The notes beneath the pieces were generated by a model. That model did not search any database. It was not told the origin of the DNA and saw only the letters and a program-made list of their open reading frames with translations. Of a stretch of DNA of 64,000 nt, positions 7,847 through 17,702 are shown piece after piece. The DNA lies in the NCBI RefSeq assembly GCF_007097525.1, contig NZ_VKDD01000002.1:248001-312000 (forward strand), in the 5' to 3' direction. Made by a program: the position numbers and the translations under genes. The stretch comes from Thalassomonas sp. M1454. Its GTDB lineage: Bacteria > Pseudomonadota > Gammaproteobacteria > Enterobacterales > Alteromonadaceae. How positions within the stretch are numbered: position 1 is the stretch's first letter; each line of letters opens with the position of its first letter.

Positions 7847-9763
7847 TTGAGCGATATGGTAAAAAATCTTATTTTATGGTTAGTCATAGCCATTGTTTTA
7901 ATGTCAGTATTCCAGAGTTTTACTCCGGGAAATAATGCTGATTCTCAGTTAGATTATACAACTTTCATTAATCAAGTTAACCAAGAGCAGGTTAGCGCGG
8001 TTGAAATTGAAAGTAATGGTGTGATCACCGGTACTTTAAGTAATGGCCAAAGTTTCACCACACTTATCCCAACTCAATACGACCCTAAATTACTTGATGA
8101 TTTAATTAAGAATAACGTTAGCGTTAAAGGTGTACCACCAGAAGAGCCGAGCTTACTTGCTAGCATCTTCATTAACTGGTTCCCAATGTTACTGTTAATT
8201 GGTATTTGGATTTTCTTCATGCGCCAAATGCAAGGCGGTGGCGGTAAAGGCGCAATGAGCTTTGGTAAATCAAAAGCACGTCTACTTAGCGATGACCAAA
8301 TTAAAACTACTTTTGCTGATGTTGCCGGTTGTGATGAAGCAAAAGAAGAAGTATCTGAGTTAGTTGAATACTTAAAAGATCCAACCAGGTTCCAAAAACT
8401 TGGTGGTCGTATCCCGTCAGGTATTTTAATGGTAGGTCAGCCTGGTACTGGTAAAACTTTATTAGCTAAAGCGATTGCTGGTGAAGCTAAAGTACCATTC
8501 TTCTCAATTTCAGGTTCAGATTTCGTTGAAATGTTTGTTGGTGTTGGTGCATCTCGTGTACGTGACATGTTTGAACAAGCGAAAAAATCTGCACCTTGTA
8601 TCATCTTTATCGATGAGATTGATGCGGTAGGTCGCCAACGTGGCGCTGGTCTTGGTGGTGGTCACGATGAACGTGAACAAACCCTAAACCAAATGTTAGT
8701 TGAAATGGATGGTTTTGAAGGTAATGAAGGCGTTATTGTTATTGCCGCAACTAACCGTCCAGATGTATTAGATCCTGCATTACTTCGCCCTGGTCGTTTT
8801 GACCGTCAAGTAACCGTTGGTCTTCCTGATATTCGTGGACGTGAACAAATCCTTAAAGTTCATATGCGTAAAGTACCTTTAGGTGATGACGTTAAAGCTG
8901 ACGTTATTGCACGTGGTACTCCAGGTTTCTCTGGTGCTGATTTAGCAAACTTAGTAAACGAAGCTGCGCTTTTTGCTGCTCGTACAAGTCGTCGTTTAGT
9001 TAGCATGACAGAATTTGAAAAAGCTAAAGATAAAATTCTTATGGGCTCTGAACGCCGCTCTATGGTGATGAGCGAAGAAGAAAAAGCAATGACGGCTTAC
9101 CATGAAGCAGGGCATGCCATTGTTGGTCGTTTAGTACCAGAGCATGACCCTGTTTACAAAGTAAGTATTATCCCTCGCGGTCGTGCTTTAGGTGTAACTA
9201 TGTACTTACCTGAAAAAGATAGAGTAAGTCATACTAAACAACATTTAGAAAGCATGATTTCATCACTTTACGGTGGTCGTATTGCTGAAGAAGTAATTTA
9301 CGGTGCAGATAAAGTATCAACAGGTGCTTCAAATGATATTGAACGTGCTACTGATATTGCTCGTAAAATGGTTACCCAATGGGGCTTATCTGAAAAAATG
9401 GGACCTATGTTATTTGCTGAAGAAGAAGGCGAAGTTTTCTTAGGTCGCACGTCATCTAAGTCTTTACATATGTCTGATGAAACAGCTAAAGCAATCGATG
9501 CTGAAATACGTGTATTTGTTGAGCGTAACTATCAACGTGCTGAAAAACTGATCAAAGATAACATGGACATTTTACATGCCATGAAAGATGCTTTAATGAC
9601 GTATGAAACAATTGATTCACTACAAATCGATGACCTTATGGCACGTGTTGAAGTACGAGCTCCAAAAGGCTATGGCGATGAAGACTCTTCAACTAAGCCA
9701 CCAAGTAGTTCATCAAAGCCATCGGTGGACTCAAGTAAGCCGGATGATGTTCCTGCAAGCTAA
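7847..9763 (+). CDS. ftsH: ATP-dependent zinc metalloprotease FtsH
   Basis: 638 residues, anchored in the inner membrane. Two membrane segments (about 6-24 and 105-125) flank a periplasmic domain. Then come Walker A GQPGTGKT (about 197-204), Walker B IIFIDEID, the second region of homology and zinc motif HEAGH (H419, E420, H423). The TTG at 7847 is taken as start: AGAGG at 7834-7838 lies 8 nt before it but 17 nt before the next ATG (7856). The tail is Ser/Pro/Lys-rich. FtsH degrades misassembled membrane proteins and regulators such as LpxC. Confidence 0.97.
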   Translation: MSDMVKNLILWLVIAIVLMSVFQSFTPGNNADSQLDYTTFINQVNQEQVSAVEIESNGVITGTLSNGQSFTTLIPTQYDPKLLDDLIKNNVSVKGVPPEEPSLLASIFINWFPMLLLIGIWIFFMRQMQGGGGKGAMSFGKSKARLLSDDQIKTTFADVAGCDEAKEEVSELVEYLKDPTRFQKLGGRIPSGILMVGQPGTGKTLLAKAIAGEAKVPFFSISGSDFVEMFVGVGASRVRDMFEQAKKSAPCIIFIDEIDAVGRQRGAGLGGGHDEREQTLNQMLVEMDGFEGNEGVIVIAATNRPDVLDPALLRPGRFDRQVTVGLPDIRGREQILKVHMRKVPLGDDVKADVIARGTPGFSGADLANLVNEAALFAARTSRRLVSMTEFEKAKDKILMGSERRSMVMSEEEKAMTAYHEAGHAIVGRLVPEHDPVYKVSIIPRGRALGVTMYLPEKDRVSHTKQHLESMISSLYGGRIAEEVIYGADKVSTGASNDIERATDIARKMVTQWGLSEKMGPMLFAEEEGEVFLGRTSSKSLHMSDETAKAIDAEIRVFVERNYQRAEKLIKDNMDILHAMKDALMTYETIDSLQIDDLMARVEVRAPKGYGDEDSSTKPPSSSSKPSVDSSKPDDVPAS

Positions 9764-9777
9764 TAGCAAACCTTTTT

Positions 9778-9802
9778 AAAAACCCGCTTTGCGGGTTTTT
9801 TT
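9778..9802 (+). terminator. ftsH terminator
   Basis: AAAAACCCGC (9778-9787) and GCGGGTTTTT (9791-9800) form a perfect 10-bp stem with a 3-nt loop and a T-tract, 14 nt after the ftsH stop codon. Confidence 0.95.
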
Positions 9803-9926
9803 ATATCTGAAATTTATCAAATAGATAGCTCAATTTTATTAACTGCAGACTATATTTATAGCCATTCATCCTCTATAATAATGCGATAAATCAATAGCTT
9901 TAAGCTTACTTATAACGCCAATAAAA

Positions 9927-10775
9927 ATGACCAACTCTTCAAATTTCATGCAATTTGCAGACAAGCAACTTAACCTTACTGATGTCCAAGTGATGGGCAT
10001 TTTAAATGTGACACCCGATTCTTTTTCTGATGGTGGTAAGTTTGCTCATGTTAATAATGCCATAGAGCAAGTTGAACGCATGATAGAAGACGGTGCCAGT
10101 ATTATCGATATTGGCGGCGAATCAACAAGGCCTGGCGCAAAAGATGTTAGCTTAACTGAAGAGCTCGATAGGGTTGTACCTATTATTGAAGCGATTAAAC
10201 AACGCTTTGATGTTGTGATCTCTTTAGATACCAGTAAAGCTGAAGTCATGAACGCTGGGATTAATGCTGGTGTGGGCTTAATAAATGATGTTAGAGCACT
10301 ACAAAACGACAATTGTTTAAGTGTACTTGCAAAGTGTAATTTACCGGTTTGTTTAATGCATATGCAAGGCTTGCCAAGAACCATGCAAGCTAATCCACAA
10401 TACAAAGATATTGTCACTGACATTATCGAGTTTTTTCAGCAGAGAATTACTGCCTGTGAACAAGCTGGAATTGCAAAAGAACGCCTTATCTTAGATCCGG
10501 GTTATGGTTTTGGTAAAACCTTAGAGCAAAACTATGAGTTATTAGCTAGGCAAAAAGAATTAACAAAGTTAAATTTACCTATACTTGCTGGCATCTCACG
10601 CAAGTCGATGATAGGTAATTTATTACAACGCGATGTAAATGAGCGCTTAGCTGGTAGTTTATCTGCCGCGGTACTAGCAACAATTAATGGCGCAAAAATT
10701 ATTAGAGTGCATGACGTTAAAGAAACTGTCGATGCAATAAAGGTATTAAATGCTACGCTTAATTATGATTTATAA
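9927..10775 (+). CDS. folP: dihydropteroate synthase
   Basis: 282 residues. It condenses p-aminobenzoate with dihydropterin pyrophosphate in folate synthesis. Family motifs: MGILNVTPDSFSDGG (about 23-37), GGESTRPGA, LDTSKAEV, ILDPGYGFGK and GISRKSMIG. The gene sits between ftsH and glmM as in E. coli, but a terminator separates it from ftsH, so it probably has its own promoter. glmM follows after 43 nt, so both likely share a transcript. Confidence 0.97.
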   Translation: MTNSSNFMQFADKQLNLTDVQVMGILNVTPDSFSDGGKFAHVNNAIEQVERMIEDGASIIDIGGESTRPGAKDVSLTEELDRVVPIIEAIKQRFDVVISLDTSKAEVMNAGINAGVGLINDVRALQNDNCLSVLAKCNLPVCLMHMQGLPRTMQANPQYKDIVTDIIEFFQQRITACEQAGIAKERLILDPGYGFGKTLEQNYELLARQKELTKLNLPILAGISRKSMIGNLLQRDVNERLAGSLSAAVLATINGAKIIRVHDVKETVDAIKVLNATLNYDL

Positions 10776-10818
10776 TACTCAAGCGTATAAAAGAATTAAT
10801 AAAATGGAGTTAAATTAA

Positions 10819-12156
10819 GTGTCGAATAGAAAATATTTTGGAACAGATGGCGTTCGTGGTTTAGTTGGTAAAACACCTATTACTCCTAAATTTGTGATGA
10901 AACTTGGCTGGGCTGCAGGTAAAGTTCTTGCAACAGCTGGTACTAAAAAAGTTCTCATAGGTAAAGATACTCGAATCTCTGGTTACATGCTTGAGTCTGC
11001 ACTTGAAGCGGGCTTTTCTGCTGCTGGTATTGATGTTGGTTTAATGGGGCCAATGCCAACACCTGCTGTTGCTTATTTAACCAAAACATTTCGTGCTGAA
11101 GCGGGCATAGTTATTAGTGCTTCACACAATCCTTTTTACGATAATGGCATTAAGTTCTTCTCTACAACAGGTGAAAAATTACCTGATGATATCGAACAAT
11201 CAATTGAAGCCATGATTGATGAAGAAATGGACTGCGTACATTCTGCTAAATTAGGAAAAGCTAATCGAATTGATGATGCAGCCGGTCGATATATTGAATT
11301 TTGTAAAAGTAACTTTCCTTCTGAATACTCACTAAATGGTCTAAAAATTGTTTTAGATTGTGCTAATGGTGCAACTTATCACATTGCTCCAAAAGTTTTC
11401 CGTGAGCTTGGCGCTGAAGTAGTTGAATTTGCCTGTGCACCAAATGGCGTTAACATCAACGATGATTGCGGCGCTACATCAATGAAAAATATTAAACGCT
11501 TAGTGTTAGAGCACCAAGCGGATTTAGGTATCGCTCTTGATGGTGACGGTGACCGTTTAATGATGGTTGATCAAAATGGTGATGTAGTCGATGGCGATGA
11601 AATCATTTTTATGATCGCCAAAAATGCCCAATACCACAATAAACTTAAAGGTGGTGTTGTGGGTACATTAATGAGCAACATGGGCTTAGAGCTTGCTCTT
11701 CAAGATTTAGGTATTGAGTTTACTCGAGCTAAAGTTGGTGACCGTTACGTTATGGAGCAATTAAAAGCTAAAGGTTGGCAACTTGGTGCTGAAAATTCAG
11801 GCCATGTGATTAATTTAAACTGCACCTCAACAGGTGACGGTATAATTGCTGCCTTAAATGTTTTAGAAGCTATTTGCCAGTCAGGTAAAAGTTTAACTAA
11901 ATTACGCAAAGGCATGACTATGCTACCTCAGGTTTTGGTTAACGTAAGATTTAGTGGTGATAATGATCCTCTATTAGATCCTGCTGTTATTGCAAGTGCT
12001 GAAGAAGTGGAAAATGAGCTTGCTGGTAAAGGGCGGGTTCTTCTACGTAAATCGGGCACAGAACCATTGATCCGCGTTATGGTTGAAGGACCTGAATTAG
12101 AAAATGTTACCGCCTTAGCAAATAAAATTGCTGATAAAGTAAAACTAGTTAAATAG
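10819..12156 (+). CDS. glmM: phosphoglucosamine mutase
   Basis: 445 residues. It converts glucosamine-6-P to glucosamine-1-P for peptidoglycan and LPS precursors. The phosphoserine is S102 in [13 protein letters not shown]; the metal loop is DGDGDR (D241, D243, D245); the phosphate-binding loop [12 protein letters not shown] is near the C-terminus. It starts with GTG at 10819 behind TGGAGT (10804-10809). tpiA follows after a 107-bp gap that contains a long-range inverted repeat. Confidence 0.97.
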   Translation: MSNRKYFGTDGVRGLVGKTPITPKFVMKLGWAAGKVLATAGTKKVLIGKDTRISGYMLESALEAGFSAAGIDVGLMGPMPTPAVAYLTKTFRAEAGIVISASHNPFYDNGIKFFSTTGEKLPDDIEQSIEAMIDEEMDCVHSAKLGKANRIDDAAGRYIEFCKSNFPSEYSLNGLKIVLDCANGATYHIAPKVFRELGAEVVEFACAPNGVNINDDCGATSMKNIKRLVLEHQADLGIALDGDGDRLMMVDQNGDVVDGDEIIFMIAKNAQYHNKLKGGVVGTLMSNMGLELALQDLGIEFTRAKVGDRYVMEQLKAKGWQLGAENSGHVINLNCTSTGDGIIAALNVLEAICQSGKSLTKLRKGMTMLPQVLVNVRFSGDNDPLLDPAVIASAEEVENELAGKGRVLLRKSGTEPLIRVMVEGPELENVTALANKIADKVKLVK

Positions 12157-12184
12157 TTAAGTATTGAACGATAAATAATCAAAA

Positions 12185-12247
12185 AAACGGGCAAGTTATT
12201 TAATTTCTTGTATCTTGCTTTTAACGCAGGTAATATCTCGCCCGTTT
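12185..12247 (+). other. long-range inverted repeat between glmM and tpiA
   Basis: AAACGGGC (12185-12192) pairs with GCCCGTTT (12240-12247) across a 47-nt loop, ending 16 nt before the tpiA start. It has no T-tract. It could be an mRNA structure that sets tpiA translation or transcript processing; function unknown. Confidence 0.4.
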
Positions 12248-12263
12248 AAATAAGAGAATTAAC

Positions 12264-13013
12264 ATGAGTAGACAAACAATTGTAGCTGCTAATTGGAAAA
12301 TGAATGGCAGTTTAGAGCTTGCAACGCAAATGTGTAATGGTTTAAATGATGAAAATTTTAAAGACAATCATCAGGTAATTATTTGTCCACCAGCTCCTTA
12401 TTTATCAACAATACAAGCAAATTTGAAAAACTCGCAAATTGCCTGTGGCGCTCAAAATATAAACGAAAATGAAAAAGGTGCCTATACAGGTGAGATTTCA
12501 GCTTTAATGCTGAATGATTTGCAGGTACAATACGTAATTCTCGGCCATTCAGAGCGACGAGCTATGTTTGCAGATAGCTCAGAAATCGTTGCTGAAAAGG
12601 TTGCTTATGCTTTAGCAAGTGGCTTAAAACCAATTTTATGTATTGGTGAAACCGAAGAAGAACGAGAAAGTGGTGAAACTGAGTTAAGACTTAGTTACCA
12701 ACTTGCTCCAGTAATTGCAAAAATTGGTATTGAAAGTTTTAAAAATGTTGTTGTTGCCTATGAGCCTGTTTGGGCTATTGGAACAGGCAAAACAGCATCT
12801 ACAAAAATAGCTCAAGAAACTCACGAATTTATTCGAGGTTATTTAGCTGGTTTTGACGCTGATGTTGCTCAACAAGTACCTCTATTATATGGCGGTAGTG
12901 TTAATGCGACTAATTGCAAAGAATTATTTGCACAAGCAGATATAGACGGTGGTCTGATCGGCGGTGCAAGTTTAAAAATTGAAGAATTTAAAAAAATCTG
13001 CCTAGCAGTATAG
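12264..13013 (+). CDS. tpiA: triosephosphate isomerase
   Basis: 249 residues of the TIM barrel enzyme interconverting dihydroxyacetone phosphate and glyceraldehyde-3-phosphate in the cytoplasm. Catalytic residues are present: K12 (NWKMNG), H95 (ILGHSERR) and E167 (AYEPVWAIGTG), plus the C-terminal phosphate loop LIGGASL. SD-like AAGAGAA precedes the ATG. secG follows after 12 nt, so they are co-transcribed, as in related marine genera. Confidence 0.97.
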   Translation: MSRQTIVAANWKMNGSLELATQMCNGLNDENFKDNHQVIICPPAPYLSTIQANLKNSQIACGAQNINENEKGAYTGEISALMLNDLQVQYVILGHSERRAMFADSSEIVAEKVAYALASGLKPILCIGETEEERESGETELRLSYQLAPVIAKIGIESFKNVVVAYEPVWAIGTGKTASTKIAQETHEFIRGYLAGFDADVAQQVPLLYGGSVNATNCKELFAQADIDGGLIGGASLKIEEFKKICLAV

Positions 13014-13025
13014 GATTTAAAAAGT

Positions 13026-13388
13026 ATGTTGTATCAAGTTTTAATCGTTGTTTATTTAATTATCGCACTAATCTTAGTTGGTTTTATTTTAATTCAACAA
13101 GGTAAGGGTGCTGATATGGGCGCTTCATTTGGCGCGGGTTCATCTGCTACTATTTTTGGTTCAGGTGGCTCAGGTAACTTTATGACAAAAACAACGGCTA
13201 TATTAGCAACGTTATTTTTCGTAATTAGCTTAATCTTAGGTAACTTAACTACTCATCAATCTAATGAAGGTAGTGAGTTTGAGAACCTAGCAGCACCAGC
13301 AGCAGAGCAAACGCAAAGTGCTGAAGTTCCTGCTGCAACAGATGTACCTGCTAGCGATAGCAAAAAAGAGAACGACATTCCAAACTAG
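13026..13388 (+). CDS. secG: preprotein translocase subunit SecG
   Basis: 120 residues with two membrane helices (about 2-22 and 54-74) separated by a Gly-rich loop (GADMGASFGAGSSATIFGSG), the SecG pattern. The tail beyond residue 80 is Ala/Glu-rich and low complexity. It is the accessory subunit of the SecYEG channel. It is directly followed by tRNA-Leu(GAG), the same linkage as secG-leuU in E. coli. Confidence 0.95.
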   Translation: MLYQVLIVVYLIIALILVGFILIQQGKGADMGASFGAGSSATIFGSGGSGNFMTKTTAILATLFFVISLILGNLTTHQSNEGSEFENLAAPAAEQTQSAEVPAATDVPASDSKKENDIPN

Positions 13389-13401
13389 TTCTATCATATT
13401 T

Positions 13402-13486
13402 GCGGATGTGGTGGAATTGGTAGACACGCAGGCATGAGGTGCCTGTGCCGCAAGGCGTGAGAGTTCGAGTCTCTCCATCCGCACCA
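13402..13486 (+). tRNA. tRNA-Leu (anticodon GAG)
   Basis: 85 nt, class II tRNA with long variable arm. The acceptor stem is GCGGATG (13402-13408) with CATCCGC (13476-13482), discriminator A and encoded CCA (13484-13486). The anticodon arm is CAGGC-ATGAGGT-GCCTG with GAG at 13436-13438. The T arm contains GTTCGAGTC. The G discriminating D-loop segment is GGTAGACACG. Confidence 0.97.
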
Positions 13487-13495
13487 TATTTAAAG

Positions 13496-13519
13496 CCTAG
13501 CTATAAGCTAGGTTTTTTT
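13496..13519 (+). terminator. terminator after secG-tRNA-Leu
   Basis: CCTAGCT (13496-13502), loop ATA, AGCTAGG (13506-13512), followed by seven T residues. It closes the tpiA-secG-tRNA unit. Confidence 0.93.
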
Positions 13520-13660
13520 GTATCTGCAGGTAAATTAACTTACTCAGTGTAAAGATATGTAAAAACAGTCGATACCTTGATTTATATACTTTCTAATAAA
13601 CTCTTCTTAAACTTTATTTTCATTGTTTAAACATTGATGCCCTACATTATTGGATTTTGT

Positions 13661-14833
13661 ATGTTGTTTTATCGTCATTTGTTCATTTTATTAATTACCA
13701 TTTTTACTCTAGTGAGTTGTTCTTTATCTAAACCGTTACCTGAGCCACAAGGTGAACCGTTACGAAAAATCATCGATAATGAGCATTTTGATAATCTATA
13801 CATAGGTGCGACAACAGGGTTTAAGGATTGGGATACTCCAGTTGATCAGATCCTAAATAGGGAATTTAGCTATATTTCACCTAACAATGATTTTAAACAA
13901 TCTCGTATACATCCTACTTTTGGAGTATGGAATTGGGATGTTTCTGATGAATGGGTCGCTCGTGCTAAACAAAATAATCAAGTCATCCGTTTACATGGTC
14001 CTATTAGCCCTCAAAGCTCAAAATGGGTGCTTAGAGATAACCGTACACCAGCAGAGCTTGAAAAAATGCTGGTTGAATTTATGACTGCTATTAGTCAACG
14101 CTACAATGATGATGAACATGTTGTTTGGATTGATGTAGTTAATGAAACCATTACTGAAGAAGGTACTTGGTTTGGGCCAAAGCCGGGGGTAAAGAACTGG
14201 GAGAATCCGTGGCCTAAAATGGGCTTTGAAACCGATATTCCTGAACAATTCCCGTTACTACAAGAACAAGGCGTGCCACTTTATATTATTAAAGCCTTTG
14301 AGGTCGCTCAGCAGCATGGACCAAATAAAAAGTTAGTCTTAAATCAGCACCGCATGACAACACCAGAGTCTATTGCCTTAGTGAAAGAGTTAGTACTTTA
14401 TTTAAAATATCGAGGTTTAAGAGTTGATGCTTTAGGCTGGCAAGCTCATATTAAAAAGGAGTTTGCTGACTTTGCAAACCCTAATAGTAAAGCGTTACAA
14501 ACACTTGATGGTTTAATTAAATGGGCACATAGCCAAGATATTGAATTTCATGTTACTGAAAAAAATATCCACCAACCAAAAAATAAAGTTTACAGTGAGC
14601 AGGATATTGCCGATGTATACACAAATATACTGCAAACTTTATTACAAAATAGAAAAACAGGAATCGTTGCTTGGAATTTATGGAATGTTGTTGATGATCC
14701 TGATTTTTCTAAACGCTCGATTTCTCGAAATACAAAACGTTTAGGTTTATGGAACGTCGATTTAGAGCCTAATATGGCGTATGAGAATATTAGAAAGTTA
14801 TTGTTAGATGATGCAAGGGCAAATCAACCGTAG
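13661..14833 (+). CDS. GH10-family glycoside hydrolase (endo-xylanase-like) lipoprotein
   Basis: 390 residues from the ATG at 13661. That start is preferred over 13634 because it gives a compact lipoprotein signal (FTLVSC, lipid cysteine C20), so the enzyme should be membrane anchored. The GH10 barrel has acid/base E162 in DVVNETITEE, nucleophile E300 in HVTEK, and LNQHR and LGWQAH strands. The usual GHTLVWH stretch is replaced by RLHGPISPQ, so substrate may differ from plain xylan. It stands alone between the tRNA terminator and DUF3015, with no transporter or regulator beside it. Neither start has a clear SD. Confidence 0.8.
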   Translation: MLFYRHLFILLITIFTLVSCSLSKPLPEPQGEPLRKIIDNEHFDNLYIGATTGFKDWDTPVDQILNREFSYISPNNDFKQSRIHPTFGVWNWDVSDEWVARAKQNNQVIRLHGPISPQSSKWVLRDNRTPAELEKMLVEFMTAISQRYNDDEHVVWIDVVNETITEEGTWFGPKPGVKNWENPWPKMGFETDIPEQFPLLQEQGVPLYIIKAFEVAQQHGPNKKLVLNQHRMTTPESIALVKELVLYLKYRGLRVDALGWQAHIKKEFADFANPNSKALQTLDGLIKWAHSQDIEFHVTEKNIHQPKNKVYSEQDIADVYTNILQTLLQNRKTGIVAWNLWNVVDDPDFSKRSISRNTKRLGLWNVDLEPNMAYENIRKLLLDDARANQP

Positions 14834-15183
14834 TTTTGAAACTTTTATAGCAATAGCTTTGTTAAATTAACGCTATAAAGCAATCTATGTAAATAGAGCC
14901 TGATTAATATAACGTTAGTCAGGCTTTTATATATGAAGTAATCTTTGACAAGTATGCTTGATTATTTCCTGCGTCTTTCTCACTTATCCCTGTGCTGGTT
15001 AAAAAATAAACTCTATAACTATCAGCTAAGTAGTTTAAAAAAGAGTCAATAAAGTGTTTCAATTTTGTTAAAGGTGTACTACAGTTAATTTAACTGCTTC
15101 TACGTTAAGTGGTTTTTATGATGTGAATCATATGCTTGCAAAGCAAAAACTTTAACAATAATGACCTTACAGGGAATATCCTT
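14834..15183. other. 350-bp intergenic region, GH10 to DUF3015
   Basis: It holds a terminator-like hairpin after the GH10 gene (listed separately) and a perfect 15-bp palindrome CAGTTAA-T-TTAACTG at 15082-15096, about 90 bp before the DUF3015 start, a possible operator. No open reading frame with plausible start is seen. Confidence 0.5.
14897..14930 (+). terminator. terminator after GH10 gene
   Basis: AGCCTGA (14897-14903) and TCAGGCT (14919-14925) with a 15-nt loop, followed by TTTTATAT. It is 60 bp past the GH10 stop. Confidence 0.75.
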
Positions 15184-15672
15184 ATGAAAAAGATTTTAAT
15201 TACAGCAGCTTTATTAACTATGTCATCATCAGCTTTTGCTGGTGCTCCAGGTGGTCCTAACTGTGGTTGGGGTAACATGTTATTCAAAGGCCAATCAGGT
15301 ACGCCTTCACATATCATGGCTTCACTAACAAATGGTTCTACTGGTAATGCAACATTTGGTATGACGTTTGGTACAAATGGTTGTTCTACATCAGGTACTC
15401 TTTCTTACGGCGGTAAAGAAATGGTTGATGTAAGTATGATTATGGATGAGTTTTCTGAAGATGTTGCTCGTGGTGACGGTGAAGCAATGACTGCTGTAGC
15501 TGTTTCTATGGGTGTAGAAGAGCAAGACCGTGCAAACTTTAAACGTACATTACATACTAACTTTGATCGTATGTTCCCATCAGAAGATGTAACGACTGAG
15601 CATGTAGTTGCAACTATGTTTACAGTTTTAGAAGAAGATGAAAAATTAGCGAAATACACAGTCGCACAATAA
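15184..15672 (+). CDS. DUF3015 family exported protein
   Basis: 162 residues from the ATG at 15184; the frame is open further upstream, but this start begins a standard signal peptide (MKKILITAALLTMSSSAFA-GAPG) and has AGGGA 8-12 nt before it. The mature part starts GAPGGPNCGWGNMLFKGQSG, characteristic of DUF3015, then an acidic helical C-terminal half. Two cysteines (C in PNCGWG and NGCSTSG) could form a disulfide. Function is unknown. It precedes a DUF4105 gene, a pairing that suggests a shared envelope role (inference). Confidence 0.85.
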   Translation: MKKILITAALLTMSSSAFAGAPGGPNCGWGNMLFKGQSGTPSHIMASLTNGSTGNATFGMTFGTNGCSTSGTLSYGGKEMVDVSMIMDEFSEDVARGDGEAMTAVAVSMGVEEQDRANFKRTLHTNFDRMFPSEDVTTEHVVATMFTVLEEDEKLAKYTVAQ

Positions 15673-15692
15673 TTTTTATTTGAAATCTTAAG

Positions 15693-15719
15693 AAAGGGGC
15701 TATCTAGCCCCTTTTATTT
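15693..15719 (+). terminator. terminator after DUF3015 gene
   Basis: AAAGGGGCTA (15693-15702), loop TC, TAGCCCCTTT (15705-15714), then TATTTTG. Perfect 10-bp stem 20 nt past the stop. Confidence 0.9.
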
Positions 15720-15818
15720 TGCGTAAATTAATGTAAAAGTAAAGTTAACGTCACTTATCTATTACTGACTGTAACGATGGGTTTAAGATAAAAATAATAA
15801 ATTGGTATTAAATATTAT

Positions 15819-17702
15819 ATGAAAAAACAATTAGCCTCTCTTTGTGTTGTGTGGGGTATGGTTTTTTTTGCTCAAGCCAAGCCAGATTCTAATTTAAATG
15901 AGTCATCTGTAGCAGACACGCCAAATCCTTTTTTGTCAGCCAAACAACAAGCTGTTGCAAAACACCCTTTATGGCTTAAATTACTTTATTATAAAGGTGA
16001 TGCACAAGAAGGTGATGCTGAGAGCTTTGTCGATGATGATCGTTTCTTTTTTGCGGCAAATGGTAAGTTTGATCCAAAAGCTGAGTTTATAGCCACACTT
16101 TCTGCTTTTAAAAACTCTCCCGAAACTCAGTGTTCATTTCCAGCTCGTAAAAAATGGTTAGCAACACAACTACCTGAATTTATCGCCAGCTTACCCAAAG
16201 CCGACTGTGCTGAATATGACTTATGGCGTAAAGACTTAAATACTGAATCTGTGATCTTGGTGTATGCATCGAGTCAGTTAAACAGTCCATCGTCTATGTA
16301 CGGCCATACATTTATTCGCTTTGACCCTTTTAATGTGGAAAAACATTCGACTTATTTATCACACGCGATTAATTTTGGCGCCAATATCCCACCTGATGTA
16401 AACAGCATAGCTTATACCATTAAAGGTTTAGGTGGTGGTTACCCGGGTAATTTTGCGGCGAACCCTTATTTTGAAAAAATAAAAGAATATAACCGCGCAG
16501 AAAATCGTGACTTATGGGAATATAAACTAAATTTAACCGCGCAAGAAATAGATCTGATGCTTGCTCATGTGTGGGAGCTTCGCGGTATTAATTTTGATTA
16601 TTACTTCTTTGATGAAAACTGTGCTTACCGTTTACTTGAACTAATTGATATTGCTCGTCCAAGCTCGAAACTTACCGATGAATTTCCTGGCGTAGTTATT
16701 CCAATTGATACCGTAAGAGTAGTGCGCGATAAAGGCATGGTTGACGATGTACATTATCGTCCATCTCATCGTACTCACTTAGATAATCAGTTAAACCATT
16801 TACCGAAAGAAAATCGAAAGTTAGCTGTGGAATTATCTGAAGATATCCAGGTTCGTGATTCAAAAGAATTTAAAGCACTTAACATAGAGCAGCAACAAAA
16901 AATTGTGCATGCCAGTTATCGCTTAATACGCTATTTAACCAATAAAGAAGAGCGTAGTCCTGAGGTATCAAAACGCAGTTTTCAACTGCTTAAAATGATC
17001 CGTAAACACGCCAGTATTTTACCGCCTGAACCTGAGCAGCCTTACCGACCAGACTTAGGCCATGAAACGACCATGATGTCAGTGCAGGTAGGGGAAAGTA
17101 ACGACGAACTGTTTAGCGATTTTACTTACCGCGCAAGCTATCATGATTTACTCGATAACATTGATGGCTATGACAACGGCATGTCATTAAATATGGCGAA
17201 AATAACCTTACGTGTTGTCGATGATTCGGTGCAATTACAACAAGCTGAGTTACTTGATATTACGTCGTTATCACCGCGCAAAGATTACTTTTCGCCTTGG
17301 TCATGGCAAGCGAATATTGGCATTGAGCGCCATTGGTTAGAGCAAAATGAGGATTTAGCCGTACAAGCCAATGGTGGCGGTGGTGTTAGTTGGGAGTTGT
17401 TCGAGCAAGACCGACTCTATTTTATGGCAACTGGGCGTTTAGAATATAATGAAGGATTAGACAATAACTGGTCTGTCGCACCGGGAGTTGAAGCTGGCTA
17501 TATGCTAACGTCTGTACTTGGTAAGTCATTACTTAAAGTATCACAATATGTGTTTATTGATGGCATCACCCGTAAAACTTACCAATTTGAGCATAGTATA
17601 GCGCTAGGGCAAGACTTTGCGCTGAGGTTGCATGCTAAACGTAATAATAACGACGATGTAGATTATGATGAGTTTGGCTTGTCAATGCGGGCTTATTTTT
17701 AG
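15819..17702 (+). CDS. DUF4105 (Lnb N-terminal periplasmic domain) protein
   Basis: 627 residues with a Sec signal (ends AQA-KPD). The central block around residues 145-290 is the DUF4105/Lnb_N core: VILVYASSQLNSPSSMYGHT with a Cys/His-rich follow-up (DENCAYRLLELID). The C-terminal ~250 residues are rich in aromatic beta strands and end in AYF, as in outer-membrane barrel strands, so outer membrane location is possible. Biochemical function is not established to my knowledge; an NlpC/P60-like fold has been suggested for such domains (uncertain). The next gene starts at the very next base. Confidence 0.8.
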   Translation: MKKQLASLCVVWGMVFFAQAKPDSNLNESSVADTPNPFLSAKQQAVAKHPLWLKLLYYKGDAQEGDAESFVDDDRFFFAANGKFDPKAEFIATLSAFKNSPETQCSFPARKKWLATQLPEFIASLPKADCAEYDLWRKDLNTESVILVYASSQLNSPSSMYGHTFIRFDPFNVEKHSTYLSHAINFGANIPPDVNSIAYTIKGLGGGYPGNFAANPYFEKIKEYNRAENRDLWEYKLNLTAQEIDLMLAHVWELRGINFDYYFFDENCAYRLLELIDIARPSSKLTDEFPGVVIPIDTVRVVRDKGMVDDVHYRPSHRTHLDNQLNHLPKENRKLAVELSEDIQVRDSKEFKALNIEQQQKIVHASYRLIRYLTNKEERSPEVSKRSFQLLKMIRKHASILPPEPEQPYRPDLGHETTMMSVQVGESNDELFSDFTYRASYHDLLDNIDGYDNGMSLNMAKITLRVVDDSVQLQQAELLDITSLSPRKDYFSPWSWQANIGIERHWLEQNEDLAVQANGGGGVSWELFEQDRLYFMATGRLEYNEGLDNNWSVAPGVEAGYMLTSVLGKSLLKVSQYVFIDGITRKTYQFEHSIALGQDFALRLHAKRNNNDDVDYDEFGLSMRAYF

